Positions 35,777 to 46,609 of a stretch of DNA of 64,000 nt are shown here, piece after piece. Position numbers and translations under genes: made by a program. Each line of letters begins with the position of its first letter. Positions within the stretch are counted from its first letter, which is position 1. The stretch is from Acanthaster planci (Eukaryota > Echinodermata > Asteroidea > Valvatida > Acanthasteridae). The stretch is from the NCBI RefSeq assembly GCF_001949145.1, contig NW_019091421.1, forward strand, positions 153,127 through 217,126. Direction: 5' to 3'. Under the pieces are notes generated by a model, which saw nothing but the letters and a program-made list of their open reading frames with translations, was not told where the DNA came from and ran no database searches.

Positions 35777-37725
35777 ACAAGGTGTGTCAGTTCTCTAGCC
35801 AAAGCCCAAGTGATTGACACAGATCTATATTTTTCATTGAAGGTCATGCCTCAGTAGTTTTGATGATAGCTTATCCAGGAACTCACACAGTTGTTATATT
35901 CCCAGGCTTATTTCCGATGGTTCTCCACTCATGGAATGTGGATGCATGCTTCAGCCTCTCAGCTGTAGACGGTTCTACAAATTAGACCTTTACGAACATG
36001 TTGAGCAGTGACAATATGATTTGTCTGTAACCACTGTTCCATAGTTGTATAAGTTTTGTGACTGAAGTGACCTCGACTGAATGCCCTCACTGTATCAATG
36101 CAAATCGTTTGTGCCAGAAAGAGATACATAAATCTGATACATACCACAGACACTTATGACACATCCAGTCATTAGATTTACACATTTTCATAACCACTTT
36201 AATACACAATATTAATACATTCTAAACAGTTTCATAAACAGTACTTCACCGTGATATACATGTACACCACTATTATAATAATCAAATATGTCCTCTGAAA
36301 GGTTTCAATTAAATTTGTTAATTTCAAATGTGATCAGAGCTTTTTTAAACAGCTCAAATGTTGTCGAGTCCCCACTGGACTTTTCTTAGGCTTGCATGAC
36401 TAGTTGCATACATGACCAATTACATAATTCCAATCCCTCCAAGACTATCACTACACCATGCCCTCTATCTTCTTGGTCTCACTTTTTCAATGGCCTTGAA
36501 CCGAGTTACTTTGTCACATGAGAAAACACAACTATCACCTCCCTGTGCACAATGTGATATTTTACAACTGATCACTAAACAAGTCCCTGAAACAGTGTCA
36601 ACTCTACCATATAGCTATGGAAGTCTTTTCAAAAGTAGGTACTGTTTCCTAAAACTCCAGTTTCCATGTAGCTCTTCTCACAATGTATCATGAGAACAGA
36701 ACTGTCTAATGCTCTCTGTAAGCTTGTAAGGAAAGCCAGTCCACAGTTCAACCCAAGACATGCTTACCCGTAAAAATTTCTTAACCAGTTGACCAATCCG
36801 GCAGACCCACAAATAATGGCGAGCAATCAACATTGATGTTGGTGTCCCGATGCAATACTAATTTTATGCACAAGAAGTTGCCCTTCATAGGGCAGCCAGA
36901 ATGCAACAAAATACAGCATGTTATGAACTATTTTGAATAGAAAAGCAGCTTTCCCTTGGCTTTGCCTTCAGCAGTTGGTTCTTCAGCCAAGATACTCCAA
37001 GGAAAAATCAGCAATTTCAAGTTTATAAGTCACTTTGCATGGAAAAATTCTACTCCATGCAAGACAAACACATCTGTATTGCTACTGAAAGCCCCCCCTC
37101 CCAGCAGATTAAGGATGCCGAATGCATTTCATCTAAGGCAAAGTTGTCTGTGTATGCTTTGTGGGAGCAAACAGACTTTGCAAATGTGACGCACATGTGT
37201 AATCCCACCTTACAGAGTTGGAAAAAAGCATGAAAACTATGAATCATTTGTGTTTGGTCATACCCAATAAATATGGAGAGAAAAAAATGAGAAGCATAAA
37301 TGAGAATATTTCTTTTTTAGCACAAAAAGGAATTATCTTTCAAGCAGGAAAACTTTCAAGTAGAACAAAATGTCCAAAAGCAATTATAGCTGAAAACTGA
37401 CATCAAAAATTCACCGGAATTTTGCCAGAGTTGTTAAAAAACAGAAATACAGTCAATGCAGTCAATACCATCTTTCACATGGAGTGATTCTTCCTTTTCT
37501 CTTGTTTTTCGAAGGTGTCATTAAAGAAAGTAAGTCAACTGTTATTGACCGTCTTGTTTTGGGATGAGTAAGAATGAAGGACCATCCAGCCATTGCATTT
37601 GGCATTATTACTTCTACAGCAATAGCTCCCAGATATTGCAAGCTAAACATTAACGGTTCAATACCATATTTATAATTAAAATTGAAAATAATAATATGAT
37701 TCTCGCTAACACCTAAGAGTTCATT

Positions 37726-40700
37726 TCAAGTTTCAAAGAGTAAATCTTCATCCATATCATCCTCGATGAGATTCCCGGCTTCCTCAAACTCCTCTCCCGC
37801 CTCTTTGCGTGCCTTCATCTCTGCTTCTTTCTTGGCCACGATGATCTTCTTCTTCTCCTGGATCTTCTTGAGACGGTAGAACTCCTCCCTCTCTCGCTCG
37901 TCTAGCTCAGAGGTGATGTAGGCGATGGTGTTCTCAATGCGTGGAATGATGACTGTAAAGAGTAAATGGATTTACGGTAATGAGACTTAAGGGAATGGCT
38001 TGTCTGTCTTACATCTTCATGTTTCCTGAAGAGTTCAAGATATTTGTTTCCGTTTTTCATCCGAGCAGATTTCTTACTGCACATGTGTTTAAGATTAGCT
38101 GATGTAGTTTGATGAGACAAGTAACAAAGTAGAAGCAAAAAAGACTCTGGAAACGATTCCATCAGAAGTGACTTTTAAAAGCTGCTCTGCACCCATGTGA
38201 AAGAGACAACCTATGATAATGCTAAAGTTGGGCTGCATTAGCGGAAGCAAAGATCTTTCATTTGCCACTTTCTTGCCACAGTCCAGTGGACTTTTACCGG
38301 GTGGTCAAACAACACACAACTGCATAGTCACAGATCCCTCCTGTAGATTGGGGTACGTTGGGTCACTGATGACCAGTGATTCAACCAACCTTGGCAGACT
38401 GGTCCTAACCATACATCCACTAGCACTTACCATGTTCTATTGCATTGACACGTCTGTTAGTGATTTTGATGACTTCATCCAGGGTGACAAATGACGTCTG
38501 AAGGGAGGCTAGTTCAACCAGCAGCTGAACCGCCTTGTCATAATTCTTTTTCAGTTTGTCAATCTGCTGACCACCGCGAGACAATCCTGTCAGCTCATAT
38601 GCTGTTGTGACAATAGAATATTACCAATTTTAGCGTGAAACAACACGATAGACTGTTACTAAAAGAACCAATGAGTTTTTTTCTGCCCTGCTCTATTGAT
38701 CAGCCAACATGGGTGAAATAAAATAGAAGAAAATCAATTTTACTTGACTCAAGCGCAAGAAATTGTGGCATGTGCTTACGAGGCAAAATAATTAGAGGTC
38801 ACAATACCACGCTCGTGTGGCAGGTATGCATGCCTATTAATCTGCTCTCATTGGGAACAAGTGAGGGGTGTTTTTACATGGAAACAATGATCTTTTGGTG
38901 GGAACTCACAGCATAAGCACGTAGGTTGGCACACCGAGTATACACAACCAGTTACGTCAGAATATAATGGTCTTTGCGTGTGCGCAGAGTGGGTGTAAAG
39001 GCTTAATTGAAGAACTGCCCACCAGCCTGCCTCTCCTTTAACAGTGAGAAAGCAGTTCCACTTTGGCCAGACAGCATGATAGGGTGCTGTGACTTACCAA
39101 AATGCATGCACGCCTGAAGTTTCCAAGCACACAGTAATGGCTTTCCTCTGATTAGTCCATACTAAATCCATCTTTCCAGCTTTATCAATTTCACCCCCCC
39201 CCCCGGTTTTGGGGCAGGTTCTGGCATTTCTCACCCATCATCAAACATGGTACACCTTCGGTCCATTTCAGATTTATGGCAAATTCATCAAATATGAAAT
39301 GACATATTTGACAATGACATGAAAATGAACCCCACGCACATTATGAGATGGATGACAAAATTGGGCAACTCAATTTAACTTACTGTCACTGCCGTCGGTG
39401 TAATGTTCAAAAACTGGAAGTAGAACACCTACAATAAAGCCAAAAAAATTCCTTTGAGAGAAATGAAAACGACAAACTGATTACAGAAGGAAAAAGTGAA
39501 TGACAAACAAATTTAATATCTCAGAGAAGGAGCAGCACGCTAGTACAAAAATGAAGATCCAATTCAACATTTCATCCCTGCACAAGTACGATATGACCAT
39601 CGCACATCTGGGGCCAAATTATGCTTACCTGCTACATTGTATGCTTACCTGCTACACTGTATGCTTACCTGCTGCATTGTATGCTTACCTGCTACATTGT
39701 ATGCTTACCTACTACANNNNNNNNNNNNNNNNNNNNNNNNNNNNNNNNNNNNNNNNNNNNNNNNNNNNNNNNNNNNNNNNNNNNNNNNNNNNNNNNNNNN
39801 NNNNNNNNNNNNNNNNNNNNNNNNNNNNNNNNNNNNNNNNNNNNNNNNNNNNNNNNNNNNNNNNNNNNNNNNNNNNNNNNNNNNNNNNNNNNNNNNNNNN
39901 NNNNNNNNNNNNNNNNNNNNNNNNNNNNNNNNNNNNNNNNNNNNNNNNNNNNNNNNNNNNNNNNNNNNNNNNNNNNNNNNNNNNNNNNNNNNNNNNNNNN
40001 NNNNNNNNNNNNNNNNNNNNNNNNNNNNNNNNNNNNNNNNTGCTACACTGTATGCTTACTTGCTACATTGTATGCTTACCTGCTACATTGTCCCTCTTTG
40101 ATCGTACTTTGGTCTTTGCTTTGGTAACATTTTGAAGCACCATGTGACTACAAAACAAAGCAAGCAATGAAATTGCTGTTAGTAAATTGTACCCAACCAC
40201 ATACCACGTATTTTAAACACGAATTAGAATCTCCTATGATCTCACCATGCATGCAGACCAAATTTCTTTCTTAAATACATGTAATCCCTTAGAAAAAACA
40301 GCTGTAGCATGAATATCTTTGCATTAATTTTCCGTTTCTTGAAGAAATACAAAGTCACAAAAAACAGTATCCAGTAGTGCCAACTCTCCTTAATGCAGAA
40401 AAGAAAATATAGATTGTCAACAGCCCTTCATGTAAGGTTATGTATTTATCATACTCCATGAGTATGTAATCAATTACTTCTTCTAGAGCTCTCAGTTTCC
40501 TTGCAAAATATTTGCACATTCAATTCTATTACTCACTTAAAATCTCCGGAGGCGAACTTGGCTTCTGCTAGAGACAATGATGCCAGCTTCATCACGTCAC
40601 CCATTAATGTCTTGGTCTGGAAGTAACCAAAATATACCAAAAATACTTGTAAAATAAAAAGTGGTAAATTGTGGTTTTAAAATCTGACAATCTAAATACT

Positions 40701-43700
40701 GTGCATGATATGAAAAACTGAGAACAAAAACTTGCAGTGGAAGAAAACAGACTGGTCTACAAAATAACTTGAGTCAGGAACATGTGGTGCATGTATCTGT
40801 CTCAGTGTTATACATTCAATCGATATGATATGAAAACGGGCGATCCACAATAGTGCGCCTCCATGAGTTTGCAATACGTTGGCCAATCACAACACGTGAA
40901 ATCTGCCGACCCTTTCCGAATGCGCATTGGGTCGACAAATTTCGCATACTGTGATTGGTCAATGCGTTGCAAACTCTTGGAGGCGCACTATTGTGAAACG
41001 CCTGTATTGCGGCCTCAAAACGGTGACGTACCCACATACTCATCTTTGCCAACGTTACAGAGATTTTGGCCAACTGGTTTTAGCCGTGAGTAAAAACGGC
41101 CCATTGTGTCATACATACATGTATAATTAAAGGTTACCTTCAAGAGCATTTCCTCAGATTTGAGAAGGGCCCTTGATAGTTTTTTTGAAATTTGAACGAT
41201 TTGGCACAAAATCAGCCTCATTCTGTTGCACATGATCAGAATCCTAAACTGCCCAATAATGTCAACTGGAACAAACTATGAACATGTGCATTTATCTCAG
41301 CACTGATAGCTTAAACATGTTACTACATAGGGCTCCAACGTGTACCAAGTATTTCAGCCAAACCTCAACCTGAACCCCCGAGGCCTTTTTGCGAGACACC
41401 ATCCTCAATCCTCCAATATTTCTTGAGTATGCTCCTTTGTGGGGTACCCACAGCCTCAATCCTTCAAAATCCTCTGGCAATTCCTGTCACTGTGTTGAGG
41501 CAGTACAAATGGTATAATCCTGAAGCAGTATGGACGATTTCAAATATAATGTAGGCATGAATTTAAGCATGGCTGCACACAAAATAACTATAACCCACAA
41601 CCTTGACACAATGCATCCTCCGCAATCAGCCACACTTTTTTGCCATTCACCTTCAATCAGTCAAAATCCTCCAAAACACTGACAAGATTTTGGAGGATTG
41701 AGGATGGTTAGGTTAATTTTTCTGGAAAAGTCAACTTCCCTTTCCAAATGTCACAGAATGACAAATGCTTCTAAGTTCAGCATACAGCTTCTGACTTTGT
41801 TTTATAGGGAACATCCCCTTTTCATTGACCTGAGGCGAAAAAATCTACCTCAATGATTTTCCGTAGAATCTGCCGGAACCGCAGTGTCAGCGCATCGGCC
41901 TTCTTCTTCAGCAGACTGTGTCCCTTCTGAGCTCCTTTTAAACGACCCTTCATGTTTGTCAAGGCCCTGAGGGAAAAATAGAACAACCCAGAGATGCTGG
42001 TTATTACAGGAAGGTCAAAGATCAAGAATGTGATCAGAAGCAGTAGCTAATGAGGAGATAAATTAAGGCATTCATTTCAAAGTACGTCAGAGTTCTGTAT
42101 ATAGACAACAACTAATTTTCCCTTGCAGTGGTTTATTAACCATCAAAAAGTGACAGAATGTCCTAAAAAGTCAAATTTAACAGGGAAAATATTACAGCAT
42201 TTACTAAGAAAACACATTTTTTAGACCAGTGTCACGGCATTTAGGCATAGGGTGTTTAAGTGATGTCCAGATATGGAACTCTTTCCCAAAGTACATGGAC
42301 AACTATTCCTGGTACATGTTCCCTCTCGACGAAAAGTGACCATATAATTTACCAAGTCTGACAATCCTGTTTCTCCACAGCCAAAAGAAGTGTAGCGAAA
42401 GTGCGACTTAGTTTAGTTTAAAGGATTGGTCAATTGAGGGGAGTCCCCATGTGAGTAATGTCACGGGGAGAGTCATGTGGACAGTGTGTGCAGCGTTGTG
42501 ATAGGCTGCATGCTGTCCAGCCATGCCATGTGCACGAGGGAGTGTGTGCGCAGTGCAGTGAAGAGAAGCCATAAGGTAAGCAGTCTTTGTTCTTACTGAG
42601 TGCTAGTTGTGTATGGTTGACTGAGGATAGCTGCACGCGATGTGTGTATGGTTGACTAGGAGACCGCTATAGATCCTGGCAGGAGATGTCATGTTAATGG
42701 TTAGGCTTTCTAGAAAGGCTGATATCACCGCTAGGTTACTGCCAGTGGGAAGTGTATATTCGGCCTAGTAGCGTTCTTCGTTGGTGCAGGGAATAAGCTA
42801 ATTTTTGTTGCGTTCCGTGTTGATGCGTGGAATAGAGGTAGTAAGCCACAGCTAGAGTAATGGTCGCTCTTCGTAGAGGCGACCTAGTCAACCACATGTG
42901 TAGTTAGGATAAGTGGTCTGTTCTTCGTTGGTGTGTGGAACGAGATATTCCGCACGTGAAGTAGAGGCTTCACAGGTGCGTTGCGTCAACCAAAAGTTGG
43001 TGAGCGTATATCGAGAGACGAGAGTGGCGTTGGTGTTCACTGCTCAGGTGAATAGTGGTGAACTGGGACCGACCACACTTTCTTGCGGTTACGTCCTACA
43101 TGTATGTGGTTGACTAGAGACACCCGCAGCTGTGGTAAACCACACACGCACTTAAGTAAACTACACATGCATTCGAATAGGCTGCACTGCCCATTGTACA
43201 TTAGCATCGTAGTAAACCACACAGTACATGCAGTAAGGTGGTCAGCCTTGTGCAAGAGTTAGTCAATCACACATTGGGTTGTAGTCAACATTGCACTTGT
43301 GCTAGTCAACCATACGGCAAATTTAATAAGTCATTAAAGGGTCCTACTTGAGTCCACGTTCATCGTCATTTTACTGCCTTTGTTTTTGTTGTACAATAAA
43401 CCAGAATTGCCTTGTATGTTTCGAAACTAGGTGTCCAGTTGCATTCTTGTTGGTGACTTATTCAGCAGGTTCAGCAATCAATTCCTTCGGCGGTACATTT
43501 CCACCCAAACGGGCCTGCATCCCTTTGCCTTGAGGCAGCTTTGTTAGTCTCTCATCCGAGGAAGAAACAAGGTTCGGGAGATCTCGCCACAAATGGTGTC
43601 AGAAGTGGGATTGGAATTGATTGAGAAATTGAAGAACCGCTAATAAGTAGAGTAACAAAGAGTAGTTCAGCTACTGTTGGCATTGATTAGGTTGTTTTTT

Positions 43701-45925
43701 GTTGGATTGTGTAGTCATGAGTCAGCAGCGGAGGGTAATTGGCTCACCTGCTGATAACGTACAGGCACTCGAAGAAGAATTGGGTCGCCTGAGAATGGAA
43801 CATCAGCTTCTGCAGCTTAAAAAGTCTGCAAAAGAGGCTGAAGTTTCGGTGCAGGGTTGACCCTGAAATACTGTTCCGCGTCCCGAGTAATATGGGATAT
43901 GAGTCATTTTTTTCGAGGGCGAGGGTGCCAAGTTTGGGCAAGTCGCCAGAGCTAGTTTTTGAGGGTAGGAAGGAGGTGATAGCTGAAGAAGAGAGAGGAG
44001 ACCCACACTCAACGCTTCAGTAGAGGTGAAAACCCCACTGGCTAGGAAGCCTAGTATGGCAGACGAAGAAACTTTGAGTCATTTGTGTGTTGGTACGGTA
44101 CAGTCACCATCAACGAATCTGTTCGAAGAAAGACAAGAGGTTCTGACCCCGCAGAAGTTGCGGGCAGAGCTGATGAGTTTTGCTACCTAAATAGGTCGTA
44201 GTGACTGACCGGGAAAAGATGAAGTCATCCTGTTGGTGGATCCCTGGCCACTAAAGAGAGAGCCGAGGGTAGTTAATGAGGGTGAGATGCAGGATCGGCT
44301 GGGGAGGAAGCGGCATCGTCCTAACATCGTGCTGGATAGGTACAGTGGAAAGGTCTTGTGGAGAGAGTACCACAGGCATTTTGAATCTTGTAAGAAGGCT
44401 AACGGTTGGGATGATGACGAGTCCGCTACTTACATTGCCGCAAGCTTGCAGGAAAATGCTCTCAGAGTGTTGAGGGAAAAGACCGAAGGTGGGAAAGAGT
44501 ACAGTTATGCGGAAATGGTGCAACTGTTGAAGAGGAGGTTTGATTCCGGCTTACAAGCTGAGAATTACTTGGTTGAATTGAGGCACCGTCGGCAAGGGCC
44601 GAAGGAGTCATTACAAGAGTTGGGGCAAGCCGTGCGCAAGCTTACAGTAAAAGCCTACCCTGAGTTACAGGAGGATGCACGAGATCGACTTGCCAAGAAT
44701 CGTTTCCATGATGCCGTAATGAGTCAGACGGTGTGTGAGGGTATTCACCGGGCACGGCCAAAGAACTTACACGAAGTGCCACCTTTGTTTTTTAAACTGG
44801 CACTGCCCGTGGTCAGCATTTCATAGTACAGGCCAGGTTTTTCAAGGAACCATACATCAGAAAATTTACGCTTTTGGAAAGCTTTAGGGCGCTCATATGA
44901 AAGTCCAAGCTCTGAGGAATACGCCAATGTAAGTAAAATTGTCAAGTCGTTCTCATTTCGGAAGATATTAGGATTCAAAGTTTGTGACAATCCTGCAGTT
45001 TGGATTTCAGGCATTTAGGACATGCCTTGAAGTAGGGCTGTGGTGGCGACAGTTAAGAGACAGATTGTAAAAGAGATCCACTACAGCCCTATTTGTGGGG
45101 CTACATTAGCACCCTGTTCCTATAATAAGGAAACAAAGTCCACTTTGTCAAACTAACTAACATTCTGACCTTAGGGAACCATTACTCAATCCTGATAGGC
45201 CTAGGTTAGGTAAATTTTAACAATATTTATATATCTAACCGAGTTTGGCAAAAGACAACAACTCAGTCAAATCATGCCATTTTTTTTTTCGTCCAGTTAC
45301 CCAACTCGGGCTTTTTGGATTCATCAAAACAAATATCCATCCAGGTCAAAGCGCCAGACTATATTCACTTATTTTTGTCCTTCACAGCTACCTTCGGGGC
45401 TACCTTCTCTCAAAAACCCAAAGCCCTGTGCTCTTTTCTTTCTGATATAAAAGAGGACATCACCAACAACTTGTTTAGATACGTTATTTTGAATAAGTTA
45501 CTTCCTCATAATAGGAACAGGGTGCTAAAGATAATGAACCCCCTCATCCACGTCTTTTGATAAAAATTCGAAGCAGTAGTAAGAGACAGGACTCGTTTAT
45601 GGCTACCAGTTATGCGCCGCCCCATACAATCCCATTTATACCAGGCAAGATATGGGACAGAGGGGTACCCCCCTTACCTGTCCAATCCATATACACACTC
45701 TAGACTAGTATTGTTACTAGGTATTACACGTACTAGGCTAGGCCTATTTCTTGCTTGGCATGTTTGGCAACATCATCATCATGACGCCGCAATCTACCAG
45801 CATGACCAGTGTCTAATACGACAAGAACAAGTTCAGGTGTAGCATTTAGTCTTTTTCAAGAATGAAAACCCAAAAAATACTCACATACGAGATGGAAATA
45901 CGACAATCTTATCTTTTCCCGACAT
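37726..45925 (-). CDS. ATP6V1D: V-type proton ATPase subunit D
   Basis: Subunit D of the V1 sector: the central rotor shaft that couples ATP hydrolysis in the A3B3 ring to proton transport across endomembranes. Exons in transcript order: 45925-45885, 41966-41849, 40616-40537, 40147-40080, 39428-39384, 38601-38431, 37952-37726 (stop TGA at 37728-37726). All phases agree; 750 bp gives 249 residues (human 247). The protein begins [20 protein letters not shown]. Clear family landmarks are [80 protein letters not shown], and the C-terminal coiled coil [20 protein letters not shown] with an acidic tail [12 protein letters not shown]. Intron 1 (41967-45884) carries a broken LTR retroelement in the opposite orientation. 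The donor of exon 4 is embedded in a tandem array of copies of itself (39621-40100). The 45-bp exon 5 is unusually short. Confidence 0.97.
39621..40100 (-). repeat. 20-bp tandem repeat that multiplies the ATP6V1D exon 4 splice donor
   Basis: Minus-strand unit ACAATGTAGCAG|GTAAGCAT. The first 12 bases equal the last 12 bases of exon 4 (ending 40080) and the rest is its 5' splice site. Near-exact copies lie at 39621-39716 (about 4.8) and 40041-40092 (about 2.6, the first being the exon end itself). The 324-N gap at 39717-40040 separates them. Every visible complete unit keeps GTAAGC; one (near 40055-40060) has A instead of G before the GT. Any distal donor would retain a segment that reads an in-frame TAG five codons into the insertion. 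Confidence 0.95.
39717..40040. other. Assembly gap (324 N)
   Basis: Gap within the splice-donor tandem array in ATP6V1D intron 4. Both flanks are the 20-bp unit, so the gap almost certainly contains more units; copy number is unknown. Confidence 0.95.
40846..40995. mobile_element. 150-bp fold-back with a CCAAT box in each arm
   Basis: Long inverted repeat. The left arm starts CACAATAGTGCGCCTCC at 40846 and the right arm ends with its complement at 40995. Arms are about 65 bp with few mismatches, and the loop is about 15 bp centred near 40920. Each arm contains CCAATCAC (right arm as GTGATTGG). Located in ATP6V1D intron 2. Confidence 0.85.
41400..41475. repeat. CCTCAATCC-type repeat remnant
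   Basis: Contains ATCCTCAATCCTCCAATATT, TGAGTATGCTCCTTTGTG and a second CCTCAATCCTTCAAAATCC. The same words in different order recur at 59158-59255, and CCTCAATCCT is also in the TTAA-flanked palindrome at 35092-35142. Confidence 0.5.
41665..41716. repeat. Short palindrome related to the TTAA mini-elements
   Basis: Arms AATCCTCCAAAA (41665-41676) and TTTTGGAGGATT (41688-41699) are exact complements. The right side continues GAGGATGGTTAGG and reaches TTAA at 41713-41716, like the right arm at 35092-35142. The left side is degraded. Confidence 0.5.
42459..43591 (+). mobile_element. Probable 5' LTR of a Ty3/gypsy-like element
   Basis: Begins TGTCACGGGGAGAGTC and ends CTCGCCACA just before a tRNA-type primer-binding site, which fits the TG...CA rule. 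Contains a poly(A) signal AATAAA (43395-43400). Length about 1.13 kb. It carries many copies, in both orientations, of the word TAGTCAACCACA and variants (near 42615, 42651, 42885, 43106, 43259, 43302). No second LTR is seen downstream, so the start is inferred from the terminal motif only. Confidence 0.6.
43594..43612 (+). promoter_or_regulatory. Retroelement primer-binding site, tRNA-Leu type
   Basis: TGGTGTCAGAAGTGGGATT is complementary to the 3' end (…CCCACTTCTGACACCA) that I recall for a leucine tRNA. It lies two bases after the proposed LTR end, where reverse transcription would be primed. Confidence 0.65.
43717..44783 (+). pseudogene. Broken gag of an LTR retroelement
   Basis: Starts at an ATG 105 bp after the primer-binding site with a coiled-coil-like segment ([20 protein letters not shown]), which is stopped at 43858. 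The frame is then disrupted by frameshifts and stops. From 44233 a long open stretch shows a retrotransposon gag domain (words such as [42 protein letters not shown]). Homology to gag ends near 44783, and no zinc knuckle, protease, reverse transcriptase or integrase follows. It is therefore a 5' fragment, non-autonomous, inserted in ATP6V1D intron 1 antisense to that gene. Confidence 0.8.
45107..45527. mobile_element. DNA element with 26-bp terminal inverted repeats
   Basis: The left end TAGCACCCTGTTCCTATAAT continues AAGGAA. The right end (45502-45527) is its inverted copy with two mismatches. The 420-bp interior has no transposase-like frame. It lies directly downstream of the gag fragment and may have contributed to its truncation. 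Family not assigned. Confidence 0.65.
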
Positions 45926-46603
45926 TTTGACGTAGGCCTAGCTGAGCGCGAGATATCTCGAAAGCTTAGTGAATTCTGTAGGCCACTACGGAAATTACGA
46001 TATCGTGTATAGATGTACAGTCATGTGAATACAGACTGGCTCCCACATCACCCGTAACGTTTACGTTGCTACTGGAGTAACAGGTGACAAGACCTTGGAA
46101 AACCTCAACCTTTAAAGTCGCCACAAGTCTGTTGGAATGTCATTATTATGGATCTTAATTTTTGCCTGGGAAATCGAAAAACGCATGTTTATTTCATTAG
46201 AAATCGATGATTAAATTCATGATTAGTTCGCGTTCCATAAATTCTCCAAGACAAGATTTTTTTTACTGTGTTACTACCGTTGACAAAAGCATTTATAGAT
46301 TTATATCACTCTGGATGCAAATTCGAAAAGATTTGAAGTAAAATCATTGGATTGATCTAGCCCCAGACTAGAGCTAGTCTACTAGACTAAAGGAGCCTCC
46401 CTCACCTTTTTTTGGGGGGGGGTTGCCCCTCCTCCCGATTCACCAATGGCCGAGGTACCTTAGGGGTCTGAGATGACCCTCCTTTCAATGTTGCCTCTCC
46501 CTACCCCACGAGTACGACCAAAGATGAAATAATGAACTTAACGAAGATGAGGCTGCTCAGAGAATAACACATCAAAAACCTGCATAGTTGAGAATCTAAT
46601 ACT

Positions 46604-46609
46604 TTTATT
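46604..46609 (-). other. Distal candidate CoREST poly(A) signal
   Basis: AATAAA on the minus strand 5.3 kb after the CoREST stop. If used, the 3' UTR would be very long and would include the MITE copy at 50418-50710. Confidence 0.25.

Larger units (their letters stand above)
33812..37725. other. Convergent intergenic region and ATP6V1D 3' side
   Basis: Lies between the 3' ends of two convergent genes. Contains a TTAA-flanked palindrome (35092-35142) and a diverged MITE family A copy (35572-35776). The high-coordinate part is probably ATP6V1D 3' UTR. An ATTAAA on the minus strand at 36199-36204 is a possible signal 1.5 kb past the stop. No coding exon recognised. Confidence 0.5.

Noticed and set aside
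39621-40100. Regular direct repeats resembling a CRISPR array
   Set aside because: Units are contiguous with no spacers, lie in a eukaryotic intron, and match the adjacent exon end.
39500-40135. Long plus-strand open frames (up to 211 codons) with [10 protein letters not shown]-like repeats
   Set aside because: They translate N as X and run antisense through the 20-bp tandem repeat of ATP6V1D. Periodic sequence lacking stops explains them.
44233-44826. 197-codon frame as a host gene
   Set aside because: Gag-type sequence following an LTR and primer site; the last residues beyond 44783 are unrelated read-through.
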